From positions 1-64,000 of the forward strand of contig CAZEJB010000007.1 of assembly GCA_964512635.1 (NCBI GenBank): 64,000 bases of DNA, read 5' to 3'. The DNA comes from JADZFO01 sp964512635 (GTDB lineage Bacteria; 4484-113; JAFGCY01). A program made the translations under genes and the position numbers. The notes below the pieces were generated by a model, which was not told the origin of the DNA, ran no database searches, and saw nothing but the letters and a program-made list of their open reading frames with translations. Below, piece after piece: positions 34,199 to 41,461 of this stretch; position 1 is the first letter of the stretch; each line of letters begins with the position of its first letter.

Positions 34199-35149
34199 CT
34201 AGTTGCTCTCGTCAGCGGCCGCGGCGGCTTCGGTGTTGTCGTCCTCGCTGCCCGGCTCGGCGGCCATCGCGCTGCCAGCGGGGATCACCTTGTCCTGGGC
34301 CAGCAGCTCATTTTGGATCAGCTTGGCACGGGTGAAGGGGAAGAAGACGAAGAGCGCGCGGCCCTCAAAGAGCTGCTGATCCACAAAGCCCCAGACGCGG
34401 CTGTCCGAGCTGTGGTTGCGGTTGTCGCCCATCATGAAATAGCGGCCTTCCGGCACAGTGACCGGGCCGAAGTCCTGGATCGGCTGCTCTTTGATGTACG
34501 GTTCGGTCAGCGCTACGTCGTTGACGTAGACAATGCCCTCGCGAACCTCAACAGTGTCGCCAGGCAGACCGATGGTGCGCTTGATGTAGTCCTGTTTGTG
34601 GTTCTGCGGATACTGGAAGATCATCACATCGCCGCGGCGCGGCCCCTGATGCAGCAACTTGTAAGTCAGCTTGTCGGCAATCAGCAGGTCGTGCTTCAGC
34701 AGCGTGCCTTCCATGCTGCCGCTCGGGATGTAGTAGCTGGCCACCACAAAGCTGCGCAGGAAGATGGCAATAATCAGTGATATGGCCAGGGTCGGCACCC
34801 ACTCATAGATCAAGCTCTGGGCAAAGCTGACCGGAGTGAACTCAAAGCGCTGGCGGAAGCCGTCGCTGCTGAGAATTCCGGCACCCGGACGGCGCGGCGC
34901 ATGGATCTGCACCTCAGCCATCTGGTTGACGATCGGAACACTCACCGTGCGGACGGTGCTGTCGGCGCTGAATGAGCCATGCTTGCTGAGTTTCAGATCA
35001 AGCCTGGCGCCCTCGGGCTGGACGTCAACAAAGTTGAAGGTGACAGTCGCAAAGGACTGTCCGTCCGCCCTGAGCCGCGTGGTATCCACGCTGGCTTCAA
35101 ATTGTCCCTGCCGCCCACGGCCGATAGCTTTCATCCCAAAACGCTCCAT
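34199..35149 (-). CDS. lepB: signal peptidase I with N-terminal Ig-like extension
   Basis: 316 aa. The catalytic part is standard: membrane helix about 116-137, Ser145 in YYIPSGSMEGTLL, Lys190 in DYIKRTIGLPGDTV, and GDNRNHSSDSRVWG. About 105 residues come before the membrane helix and look like a small beta sandwich of the BIG_1 type (LRADGQSFATVTFNFVDVQP and VNQMAEVQIHAPRRPGAGIL). Such an extension is not usual; with one helix after it, its side of the membrane is unclear. Last gene of the rpsP operon; TATAGT at 35178-35183 could be an own promoter. Confidence 0.93.
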   Translation of the reverse strand: MERFGMKAIGRGRQGQFEASVDTTRLRADGQSFATVTFNFVDVQPEGARLDLKLSKHGSFSADSTVRTVSVPIVNQMAEVQIHAPRRPGAGILSSDGFRQRFEFTPVSFAQSLIYEWVPTLAISLIIAIFLRSFVVASYYIPSGSMEGTLLKHDLLIADKLTYKLLHQGPRRGDVMIFQYPQNHKQDYIKRTIGLPGDTVEVREGIVYVNDVALTEPYIKEQPIQDFGPVTVPEGRYFMMGDNRNHSSDSRVWGFVDQQLFEGRALFVFFPFTRAKLIQNELLAQDKVIPAGSAMAAEPGSEDDNTEAAAAADESN

Positions 35150-35216
35150 TCACAGTCTGAACCAGACCGGCACGTCAACTATACCCGTGGACTGCGGCGT
35201 TTGCAGTTAAAACGGG

Positions 35217-35672
35217 CTAGCCGGCTGCTTCAGTGGTCTTGACCACGTTCTCACGCTTCTCGCGCAGGCGGGTCGCCTTGCCCACGCGGTCACGCAGGTA
35301 ATACAGCTTCGCGCGGCGCACGTGGCTGCGGCGCACCACTTCTATCGCGGCGATGCGGGTGGTGTGGACGAAGAAAGTCTTCTCCACGCCGACGCCACTG
35401 GCCAGCTTGCGCACGGTGAACTTCTGGCGCAGGCCGGTGCCCTGGACACTGATCACAGTGCCCTCAAAGGTCTGCTGGCGCTCGGCCTTCTCGGCGCGTC
35501 CGCTCTTACCCTTGGCTGCGATACGCTGGATCTTCTTCATTGCGATGACCGGCAGGATGCGGCCTTCATAGAGGCTGATCTTGACGCGCACGGTGTCCCC
35601 CGGCTTGATCACGGGCACATCGGCCGCAGCCTTAAGCTGCGCGGACTCAAATTCACGAATAAGCTGCTGCAT
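35217..35672 (-). CDS. rplS: 50S ribosomal protein L19, with internal insertion
   Basis: 151 aa against about 115-120 usually. PVIKPGDTVRVKISLYEG and QQTFEGTVISVQGTGLRQKFTVRKLASGVGVEKTFFVHT are the L19 core, ending VVRRSHVRRAKLYYLRDRVGKATRLREK. A basic stretch of about 28 residues (38-65, RILPVIAMKKIQRIAAKG...) is inserted between the first two strands and replaces the usual short turn. L19 sits at the 30S-50S interface. In the rpsP-khpA-rimM-trmD-rplS-lepB operon. Confidence 0.94.
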   Translation of the reverse strand: MQQLIREFESAQLKAAADVPVIKPGDTVRVKISLYEGRILPVIAMKKIQRIAAKGKSGRAEKAERQQTFEGTVISVQGTGLRQKFTVRKLASGVGVEKTFFVHTTRIAAIEVVRRSHVRRAKLYYLRDRVGKATRLREKRENVVKTTEAAG

Positions 35673-35754
35673 TACGCTGCCACCTTCAATGACGAAGACT
35701 CGCCGTCCTCTGTTCTGATCCAGTCTGTTAAGCGGCGCCCCGGCAGTTCAGGCC

Positions 35755-36765
35755 CTAGGCCTGCCCCGGCTGTCCGGTTTGCGCTTCCAGGAGTCGCTCC
35801 GCGCGCTGACGCAGTTCGGGCGTCAGCAGATCGGGCCTGCGCTGATAGGTCAGCAAAAGCGCCGCATCTTCGCGGAAGCCGAGTATTTTAGCATGATTTC
35901 CGGAAAGCAATACCTCCGGCACGCGCCGGCCGTGCCAGATTTCCGGCCGGGTAAAGTGCGGCCAGTCCAGCAGGCAGGCGCCGTCCGGCCGGCTGGTGAA
36001 ACTTTCACTTCCGGCGCTGTCGTCGTTGCCCAGCACGCCGGGGATCAGCCGCGTCACTGCGTCAATAAACACCATGGCGGCCAGCTCGCCGCCGGAGATT
36101 ACGTAGTCACCGATGCTGACCTCGCGCGCCCCGACTTCCTCCAGCAGGCGCTGATCGATCCCTTCATAGCGGCCGCAGAGCAGGATCAGAGAGGCACAAG
36201 GGACAAGGGCCGAGGGACAAGAGTCCCGAGCACTGCGGCCTGGCTCCAGATTCTCTGTGTTTGTTGCCCAGTTTTCTCCAGTCCCTGGATACTCATCATC
36301 AGTATCTGTTTCTTTGTCTTCCAAGCTCTTAAGTCTCTCCGCCTCTTGCTTTTGGCTCATGGCCCTTGGCCCTTGGCCCTCTTCTCTCGTCCCTAGTCCC
36401 TGGTCCCTAGTCCCGTCTTCCCTTGCCCCTTGGCCCTTGACCCTTGTCGCTTGTTCGGCCAGCTCCTCCGCCAGCGCCTGCGTCAGCAGCTCGCCGGACG
36501 GGCTAAGGTAGATCACCGGCGTATCCGCACCATACAGCTCGCGCAGCGAAGCTATCGCGCGGAACAGCGGCTCGGCCAGCATCACCATGCCCGGCCCGCC
36601 GCCATAGGGCGTGTCGTCGGTGGTGCGGTGCTTGTCGCCGGTGAAGTCTCGCGGGTCGGTCAGACTAAAGCCGATCAGACCTGCGTCCACCGCCCGGCGC
36701 AGCACGCCGTGCTCAAAGACGGCTCTGACAAAGTCGGGGAAGATGCTGATGACGTGGAAGTTCAT
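35755..36765 (-). CDS. trmD: tRNA (guanine37-N1)-methyltransferase, with repeat-derived insertion
   Basis: 336 aa; the family is about 240-260. N-terminal FHVISIFPDFVRAVFEHGVLRRA, DDTPYGGGPGMVM, IYLSPSGELLTQALAEELA, knot region LILLCGRYEGIDQRLLEE, EVSIGDYVISGGELAAMVFIDAVTRLIPGVLG, and WHGRRVPEVLLSGNH are intact. Residues about 108-191 (36193-36444) are an in-frame insertion made of tandem 7-bp repeats; its ends are imperfect inverted repeats of about 30 bp. It sits directly before the strand leading into the SAM-binding knot. TrmD prevents frameshifting by methylating G37. Confidence 0.94.
   Translation of the reverse strand: MNFHVISIFPDFVRAVFEHGVLRRAVDAGLIGFSLTDPRDFTGDKHRTTDDTPYGGGPGMVMLAEPLFRAIASLRELYGADTPVIYLSPSGELLTQALAEELAEQATRVKGQGAREDGTRDQGLGTREEGQGPRAMSQKQEAERLKSLEDKETDTDDEYPGTGENWATNTENLEPGRSARDSCPSALVPCASLILLCGRYEGIDQRLLEEVGAREVSIGDYVISGGELAAMVFIDAVTRLIPGVLGNDDSAGSESFTSRPDGACLLDWPHFTRPEIWHGRRVPEVLLSGNHAKILGFREDAALLLTYQRRPDLLTPELRQRAERLLEAQTGQPGQA
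36193..36450. repeat. inverted heptamer-array element inserted in frame in trmD
   Basis: Left edge 36195-36225 (ACAAGGG / CGAGGGA units) and right edge 36419-36450 (CCTTGCC, CCTTGGC, CCTTGAC units) are inverted relatives matching at roughly 25 of 30 bases. A third array of CCCTTGG and GTCCCTA units lies at 36360-36418. The whole is translated within trmD. Confidence 0.75.
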
Positions 36766-36783
36766 GCCTGGGCTTCCCCTGCG

Positions 36784-37425
36784 TTAAGGACGGCGCCGGC
36801 CGGCGGCCCGCTTGGCCTGCACGCTGGCCTTGGAGGGGCCTCGGGCCGTCCGCGGACGTCGCGGCGCATGCTTGCGCGGGGCGCCATCCGGGTTGCCGCC
36901 TTCGACCACCTCGCGCCCGGCGGGCTCCAGCGGATAGCTGGTCACCAGATAACCCGCGGCCAGGTTGACCTCAACAATATGCTGGTCAATGTAGGGGAAA
37001 AGCGGCTCGCCCGGGCAGTCGAGCTGCAGCAGGAAATGCGGCCCGGAGTCGAGTATCTCGTTAATGTGCCCCAGCACCCGGCCTTCGGGGTTGCGAACCT
37101 CAAGTCCGGATAGCTCAAAGAGGTAGACTTCGCCCGGCTCGTCCCGGGGCAGTTCGCCGCGCCGGGCGTGGTACACCAGTTCCCAGCCGGTGAAGGCCTT
37201 CAGCGGCTCGGGGGCGTCGTACTCCTCAAAGCGGATCAGGAAATCCTGGTCGCGCAGCTTGACCGCGGCCACACTGAGTCGCAGGCACTCGCTGCTGCGG
37301 GGGTCAAGCAAAAGGTAGTGGCTGCGTCCGGGGATCCACTCGGGGTGGTCAGTGGTATAGGCGCACTTGAGTTCACCCTGCACTCCGAAAGGCGCCACCA
37401 CATATCCGATGCGAACTAAAGGCAT
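36784..37425 (-). CDS. rimM: 16S rRNA processing protein RimM
   Basis: 213 aa. RimM N-terminal domain (VRIGYVVAPFGVQGELKCAYTTDHPEW, LIRFEEYDAPEPLKAFTGWELVY) and a PRC-barrel domain (EVYLFELSGLEVRNPEGRVLGHINEILDSG..FPYIDQHIVEVNLAAGYLV). About 40 extra C-terminal residues are rich in Arg, Ala and Pro (APRRPRTARGPSKASVQAKR) and may bind RNA. Helps assemble the 30S head with S19. 18 bp from trmD. Confidence 0.94.
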   Translation of the reverse strand: MPLVRIGYVVAPFGVQGELKCAYTTDHPEWIPGRSHYLLLDPRSSECLRLSVAAVKLRDQDFLIRFEEYDAPEPLKAFTGWELVYHARRGELPRDEPGEVYLFELSGLEVRNPEGRVLGHINEILDSGPHFLLQLDCPGEPLFPYIDQHIVEVNLAAGYLVTSYPLEPAGREVVEGGNPDGAPRKHAPRRPRTARGPSKASVQAKRAAGRRRP

Positions 37426-37442
37426 GCCGCTGGCCGCCGGCC

Positions 37443-37730
37443 TTAGACCGTGGCCTCGGGCTGCTCTACGCGCTCAGCTCGGGGGGTGGGTTCACCAGCG
37501 CCGACCAGCTCGATTCCAACCTTCTGGAAGCGCTTGCCGGCTCCTGCGCGCACCAGCAGGCGCAGCGCATTGATGATGCGTCCCTCGCGGCCAATCACCT
37601 TGCCGACATCCTCAGGCGCGACCGAAACCTGGAGCGTGACCTTGTCACGTCCTTCCTGGTTTGCGACGATCTTCACCTGGTCAGGAAACTCGACGATGTG
37701 CCGCAGAATCTGGGTCAGAAGCTCGATCAT
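37443..37730 (-). CDS. khpA: KH-domain RNA-binding protein KhpA
   Basis: 95 aa single KH domain with the GxxG loop in VIGREGRIINALRLLV. N-terminal MIELLTQILRHIVEFPDQVKI is the usual KhpA start. In many bacteria it lies between rpsP and rimM, as here, and acts as a small RNA chaperone, often with KhpB. A short Pro/Glu tail follows the domain. Confidence 0.92.
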   Translation of the reverse strand: MIELLTQILRHIVEFPDQVKIVANQEGRDKVTLQVSVAPEDVGKVIGREGRIINALRLLVRAGAGKRFQKVGIELVGAGEPTPRAERVEQPEATV

Positions 37731-37775
37731 GTTTCAACCCACCTCCGTGGGTAATATGCGCGGCCAGCCGCGCGA

Positions 37776-38024
37776 CTAAACCTTGATGTCTGAGTGTGAC
37801 TTGAGCAGGCGGCGCACCACATCGGTCGGCTGCGCGCCAACGCTGAGCCAGTGCTCAACGCGCTCCTTGTTGAAACGCACGCGGTCCGACTCGGACAGCG
37901 GGTTGTAGAAGCCCAAAAGCTCGATGTAATCGCCCGAACGCGGCGTGCGCGCTTCCTTCGCGACAACGCGGTAACTCGGCTGCTTGTGCTTTCCTGTACG
38001 GACAAGACGGATTCGAACGGCCAT
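37776..38024 (-). CDS. rpsP: 30S ribosomal protein S16
   Basis: 82 aa from ATG 38024: MAVRIRLVRTGKHKQPSYRVV, then GDYIELLGFYNPLSESDRVRFNKERVEHWLSVGAQPTDVVRRLL. The full family length supports this start over a longer frame to 38186. First gene of the six-gene ribosome/tRNA/secretion operon. TATAAT (38059-38064) lies 34 nt upstream, and AGGGG lies just before the ATG, so this mRNA has a leader. Confidence 0.97.
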   Translation of the reverse strand: MAVRIRLVRTGKHKQPSYRVVAKEARTPRSGDYIELLGFYNPLSESDRVRFNKERVEHWLSVGAQPTDVVRRLLKSHSDIKV

Positions 38025-38058
38025 ATGCCCCTGATACCTCGCAGAAATGAGACAGGGG

Positions 38059-38064
38059 ATTATA
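38059..38064 (-). promoter_or_regulatory. -10 box TATAAT of the rpsP operon
   Basis: Perfect TATAAT; transcription would begin near 38052 and give a leader of about 27 nt carrying the rpsP SD. Confidence 0.65.
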
Positions 38065-38168
38065 GCAGAAGCCCCCGTCCGGTCAAACGTCAACACATTT
38101 TCCGCCCGGCCTGCGACAAAAGCCGGCCCGCCGGAGTAATCTTCTATGGCCTGCGCGCTGCCAGCGCG

Positions 38169-38232
38169 GGAGGGACGGCCCTCCACCCAGGTCTGGCATG
38201 GACGGCCTGCCGGATGTTAAGCACACTGGAGG
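38169..38232 (+). ncRNA. guanidine-II (mini-ykkC) riboswitch upstream of sugE/gdx
   Basis: Two hairpins, each closed by the invariant loop ACGG flanked by GG/CC. Hairpin 1 is 38169-38184 (GGAGGG-ACGG-CCCTCC); hairpin 2 is 38195-38211 (GGCATGG-ACGG-CCTGCC, one bulged T). A 10-nt linker joins them, and the SD (GGAGG, 38228-38232) follows 16 nt later. Paired ACGR-loop hairpins before a guanidinium exporter gene define the guanidine-II class, in which ligand binding exposes the ribosome-binding site. Confidence 0.85.
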
Positions 38233-38238
38233 AACGCC

Positions 38239-38553
38239 ATGCCCTGGCTTCTGCTTATCCTCGCCGGCCTGCTCGAAATCGCCTGGGCCTTCGGCCTGAA
38301 GCGCTACGGCCTGTTTCAAAGCTACTGGCCCAGCCTGGCCATCATCTGCGCCATGCTCGGCAGCTTTTGGCTGCTCGCGCTGGCCATGCGCCAAATCCCC
38401 CTCGGCACGGCCTACAGCGTCTGGACCGGCATCGGCGTGCTGGGAGCCGTGCTGCTCGGCGCGATCCTGCTGGACGAGAAGCTCTCGCTGCTGCGCCTGG
38501 CCTGTATAGCCCTGCTCCTGCTCAGCATCCTCGGCCTGCGACTGCTGCGCTAG
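38239..38553 (+). CDS. sugE: SMR-family guanidinium exporter (Gdx/SugE)
   Basis: 104 aa, four transmembrane helices. The first helix carries the membrane Glu (LILAGLLEIAWAFGLKRYG), and the GLLEIxWAxGLK pattern is that of Gdx/SugE rather than EmrE. The third helix has GTAYSVWTGIGVLGAVLLGAILLDE. It exports guanidinium in exchange for protons as an antiparallel dimer. The riboswitch in front supports this over a general drug-export role. GGAGG SD 7 nt upstream. Confidence 0.93.
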   Translation: MPWLLLILAGLLEIAWAFGLKRYGLFQSYWPSLAIICAMLGSFWLLALAMRQIPLGTAYSVWTGIGVLGAVLLGAILLDEKLSLLRLACIALLLLSILGLRLLR

Positions 38554-38580
38554 TACTTTCAGCCCGCCTTCCCGGCCTGC

Positions 38581-39591
38581 CTACATATCCACCGCGGGAG
38601 TCCCGTCCGCATGGCTGCCGTGCAGGCTGCCCGGCTTTGCCTTGATCAGCAGCGAAAGCACCACGCCAAGGGCGATCAGGCCGGCGACAACAGCCAGCGA
38701 TACGCCGATCGGGACCTTCCAGGCTGTATCCAGCAGCAGCATCTTGCCGCCGATGAAGACCAGCACGCCGGCCAGGGCATAGTGCAGCAGGTGAAACAGG
38801 TTCAGCACGCCGGCGAGGGCGAAGTACATGCTGCGCAGGCCGAGAATGGCGAAGACGTTGCTGGTGAAGACGATGAAGGGGTCGGTGGTAATCGCCAGGA
38901 TCGCCGGGATGCTGTCCACCGCGAAGATCAGGTCGGTGAACTCAACCAGTACCAGCACCACCAGCAGCGGCGTGGCTACGCGTTTGCCATCGATCTTTGT
39001 CACCAGCTTCTCGCCGTCATACTTGTCGCTGACCGGCATGATCCGCCGCAGCAGCAGCAGCGCCGGGTTGCGGCTCAGGTCGGCCTTCTTGCCCTTCGCC
39101 AGCACCATCTTCAGGCCGGTCAGGATCAGGAAGGCGCCGAAGACATAGATCGTCCAGTGAAAGCGCTCGATCAGCGCGGCGCCGGCGAAGATGAACACCG
39201 CGCGCATGGCCAGCGCACCCAGGATGCCCCAGAACAGCACCTTGTGCTGATAGCGCGGCGGTACGGCGAAGTAGCCGAACAGCATCGCAAAGACAAAGAT
39301 ATTGTCGACCGCCAGGGCTTTCTCAACCAGATAGCCGGTCAGGTATTCCTTGCCCGACTGCGGCCCGAACCAGTACCAGACCAGCAGGTTGAAGATCAGC
39401 GCCGTGCCGATCCAGACAGCGCTCCAGATCGCGGCTTCCTTGAACTTGACCTCATGGCTCTCGCGGTGGAACACTCCAAGGTCAAGGGCCAGAAACAGCG
39501 CGACCAGCGCCAGGAAGCCGATCCAGAAGATCGGCGGCACATTGCCCGCGTCAAGCACGGCAAGCGGCAAGCTTGTCAGTGTGGTGAGCAT
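38581..39591 (-). CDS. terC: TerC/Alx-family membrane protein
   Basis: 336 aa from ATG 39591, which has GGGGAAGG upstream; a longer frame to 39765 has no SD. About nine transmembrane helices. Marks: ALDLGVFHRESHEVKFKEAAIWSAVWIG, EYLTGYLVEKALAVDNIFVFAMLFGYFAVP, LVEFTDLIFAVDSIPAILAITTDPFIVFTSNVFAILGLRSMYF. TerC/Alx proteins export manganese or help load it into exported enzymes. Convergent with sugE. No manganese (yybP-ykoY) riboswitch pattern was found in its leader. Confidence 0.92.
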   Translation of the reverse strand: MLTTLTSLPLAVLDAGNVPPIFWIGFLALVALFLALDLGVFHRESHEVKFKEAAIWSAVWIGTALIFNLLVWYWFGPQSGKEYLTGYLVEKALAVDNIFVFAMLFGYFAVPPRYQHKVLFWGILGALAMRAVFIFAGAALIERFHWTIYVFGAFLILTGLKMVLAKGKKADLSRNPALLLLRRIMPVSDKYDGEKLVTKIDGKRVATPLLVVLVLVEFTDLIFAVDSIPAILAITTDPFIVFTSNVFAILGLRSMYFALAGVLNLFHLLHYALAGVLVFIGGKMLLLDTAWKVPIGVSLAVVAGLIALGVVLSLLIKAKPGSLHGSHADGTPAVDM

Positions 39592-39719
39592 ACCTTCCCC
39601 GCCGCGCGCGTACTGTTTTTGGTGTGGCTCTATGAGCGCGGCTTTAATTTCTACCAGCCTCAGTCGCGCACTATTGCACGGGAGTGCATATTTCTTTTTG
39701 ACTCGCCCTCGCGTCCAGC

Positions 39720-40466
39720 TCAGGCTTCCCAGCCGCGCAGAGAGGCCTCCTGGCCGTGGATGCAATCATGCAGCGCGTGGCGGAAGGCGCCCTGTTCGGT
39801 GCGCCGCAGGGCCAGAAAGGGCAGGCGCAGCAGCAGCAGATCACAGACGACCAGCAGCAAAAGGCCCCAGACGCCCATCGGATAGCGGCTGAAGATCAGA
39901 TAGAAAGGCAGATTGGCAAAGGCCAGCAGGGCGCAAAAGCCCAGCACCCGCTGGCGCTGCTGCTCCAGTGCCGGGCTGCGCGCCGTCAGCCGCAGCTCAT
40001 CGCAGAGCGACAGATACGCCCCCGGCAGGCCTTCCAGCCGCGCGCCGAGGCTGTCGCGCTGAATCAGCTGCTGTTCCCGGCTGCGCCCAAGCCCCAGAAA
40101 GCCGCCGTCAACCGGCGGCAGCTGGCGGTCGAGGGTCAGCATCAGGATGCCGCCGCCCTCCAAGTTATGCCGTGCCGCGTTATATAGCTCGGCATAGTGC
40201 TTGCTGTAACGGTACAGCAGCCAGTAACACAGCACTCCGCCGCCCAGCCCGCAAAGCAGAGCCAGCAGATCCCGCAGCCCCGGCGGGCTGCCGGCACTCA
40301 GCGCCGGGACCAGCAGCAGCAGCAGCAGCATGCCAAAGACCAGCGATGCATTCGCGCTGCGGTTATGCAGCTCGCGCAGTGACGGATACTCCAGCGCCGC
40401 CAGCATGCGCAGCCGCTGAGCCGAAGCCCGCGCTGTCGCCGTCGCGCCGCTGGAGATCACATCCAT
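39720..40466 (-). CDS. four-helix membrane protein of unknown function
   Basis: 248 aa from ATG 40466; the frame extends further, but that part overlaps the divergent alkB and has alkB-antisense composition. Two hydrophobic hairpins: about residues 37-80 (LVFGMLLLLLLVPALSA, LLALLCGLGGGVLCYWLLY) and 180-222 (VLGFCALLAFANLPFYLIF, VWGLLLLVVCDLLLLRLPF). Between them is a cytoplasmic stretch with a GLGRSREQQLIQRDSLG motif. Family not recognised. Confidence 0.6.
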   Translation of the reverse strand: MDVISSGATATARASAQRLRMLAALEYPSLRELHNRSANASLVFGMLLLLLLVPALSAGSPPGLRDLLALLCGLGGGVLCYWLLYRYSKHYAELYNAARHNLEGGGILMLTLDRQLPPVDGGFLGLGRSREQQLIQRDSLGARLEGLPGAYLSLCDELRLTARSPALEQQRQRVLGFCALLAFANLPFYLIFSRYPMGVWGLLLLVVCDLLLLRLPFLALRRTEQGAFRHALHDCIHGQEASLRGWEA

Positions 40467-40523
40467 ACCTGTATATGATTCCACATTGCCCGCGCGGGCG
40501 TACGAATAGGCAGGCGCGGCTGC

Positions 40524-40529
40524 TATAAC
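40524..40529 (+). promoter_or_regulatory. -10 box TATAAC of alkB, leaderless type
   Basis: TATAAC ends 7 nt before ATG 40537; no SD. Confidence 0.55.
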
Positions 40530-40536
40530 TACACGC

Positions 40537-41187
40537 ATGATGGGCAGTCTGTTTGACGCGCAGCCACGGACCGTTGAGGCCCTCAGCCTCGCCGAAGGAG
40601 CCGTTCTGCTGCGCGCCTTTGCCGATCCGCAGGCGGCTGAGCTGCTCGCCGAGGTGGATCGTATCACCGCTGTTTCGCCCTTCCGCCACCTCGAGACGCC
40701 CGGCGGTTTTACGATGTCGGTGGCGATGACCAACGCCGGCAAGGTCGGCTGGGTCTCGGACCGCTCTGGCTATCGCTACCAGCCTACCGATCCGCTGAGC
40801 GTCCAGCCCTGGCCGGCCATGCCGCCGCTGCTGCTGGACCTCGCCGCGCGGGCAGCGGCCGCGGGCGGCTTCCCCGGGTTCGAGCCGGATGTGGCGCTGA
40901 TCAACCGCTATGTCCCCGGCGCAAGTTTGTCCGCGCATCGCGACGGCGACGAACGCCACCATGACCAGCCCATCGTCTCGATCTCGCTCGGCCTGCCGGC
41001 GACATTCTTCTTCGGCGGCCTGGAGCGCAGCGACCCGGTGAAGAGTTATCGTCTGGACAGCGGCGACGTGGTGGTCTGGGGCGGACCGGCGCGGTTGGCC
41101 TATCACGGAGTGCGCAAACTGAAGGACGGGCAGCACCCGCTGACCGGAAACTGCCGCATCAACATAACGTTCAGAAAGGCTTTGTAA
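40537..41187 (+). CDS. alkB: alpha-ketoglutarate-dependent DNA repair dioxygenase AlkB
   Basis: 216 aa, the same length as E. coli AlkB. Iron ligands His134, Asp136 (LSAHRDGDE) and His190 (RLAYHGVRKL), and the 2-oxoglutarate Arg in NITFRKA, lie at almost the same positions as in E. coli. MSVAMTNAGKVGWVSDRSGYRY and LINRYVPGASLSAH are typical. It oxidatively removes alkyl groups from N1-methyladenine and N3-methylcytosine. No ada gene nearby. Two consecutive ATG codons. Confidence 0.95.
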   Translation: MMGSLFDAQPRTVEALSLAEGAVLLRAFADPQAAELLAEVDRITAVSPFRHLETPGGFTMSVAMTNAGKVGWVSDRSGYRYQPTDPLSVQPWPAMPPLLLDLAARAAAAGGFPGFEPDVALINRYVPGASLSAHRDGDERHHDQPIVSISLGLPATFFFGGLERSDPVKSYRLDSGDVVVWGGPARLAYHGVRKLKDGQHPLTGNCRINITFRKAL

Positions 41188-41196
41188 CCCCTGAAC

Positions 41197-41414
41197 GTAG
41201 GGGCGCGTGGATCGCGCCCGCGGTCGGAGCGTCGAGTCGTCGGGATGCAGGTAGGAGCGCACAGAGTGCGCCCGGCATCTGAACGCAACGCAGCAAGCAC
41301 TTTTGCGCCCGGTCACTAAACTGTCAGTAACTGCCGGGCGCACTCTGTGCGCCCCTACCCCAAGTTCGGTACTGCACGGATTTCCCAACGCGGGCGCGCT
41401 CCACGCGCCCCTAC
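41197..41414. repeat. nested cluster of four REP palindromes
   Basis: Plus: 41197-41221 (GTAGGGGCGCGTGGATCGCG) and 41251-41276 (GTAGGAGCGCACAGAGTGCG). Minus: 41333-41358 (GTAGGGGCGCACAGAGTGCG) and 41390-41414 (GTAGGGGCGCGTGGAGCGCG). The outer pair share one stem word and the inner pair another, so the cluster is a palindrome of palindromes. The inner word recurs at 46345-46413. Confidence 0.85.
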
Positions 41415-41416
41415 GA

Positions 41417-41460
41417 TTCCATTAGCCTTCTGCCTTCTGCCTTCCGCCTTTTGCCTTTCT
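41417..41460. repeat. heptamer array (CCTTCTG units) at the gmd stop codon
   Basis: About six units of CCTTCTG/CCTTCCG/CCTTTTG fill the space between the REP cluster and the gmd stop codon (41462-41464). Confidence 0.75.
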
Positions 41461-41461
41461 T

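Noticed and set aside
39592..39719. Manganese (yybP-ykoY) riboswitch before terC
   Set aside because: The conserved internal-loop sequences of that class were not found on the minus strand.
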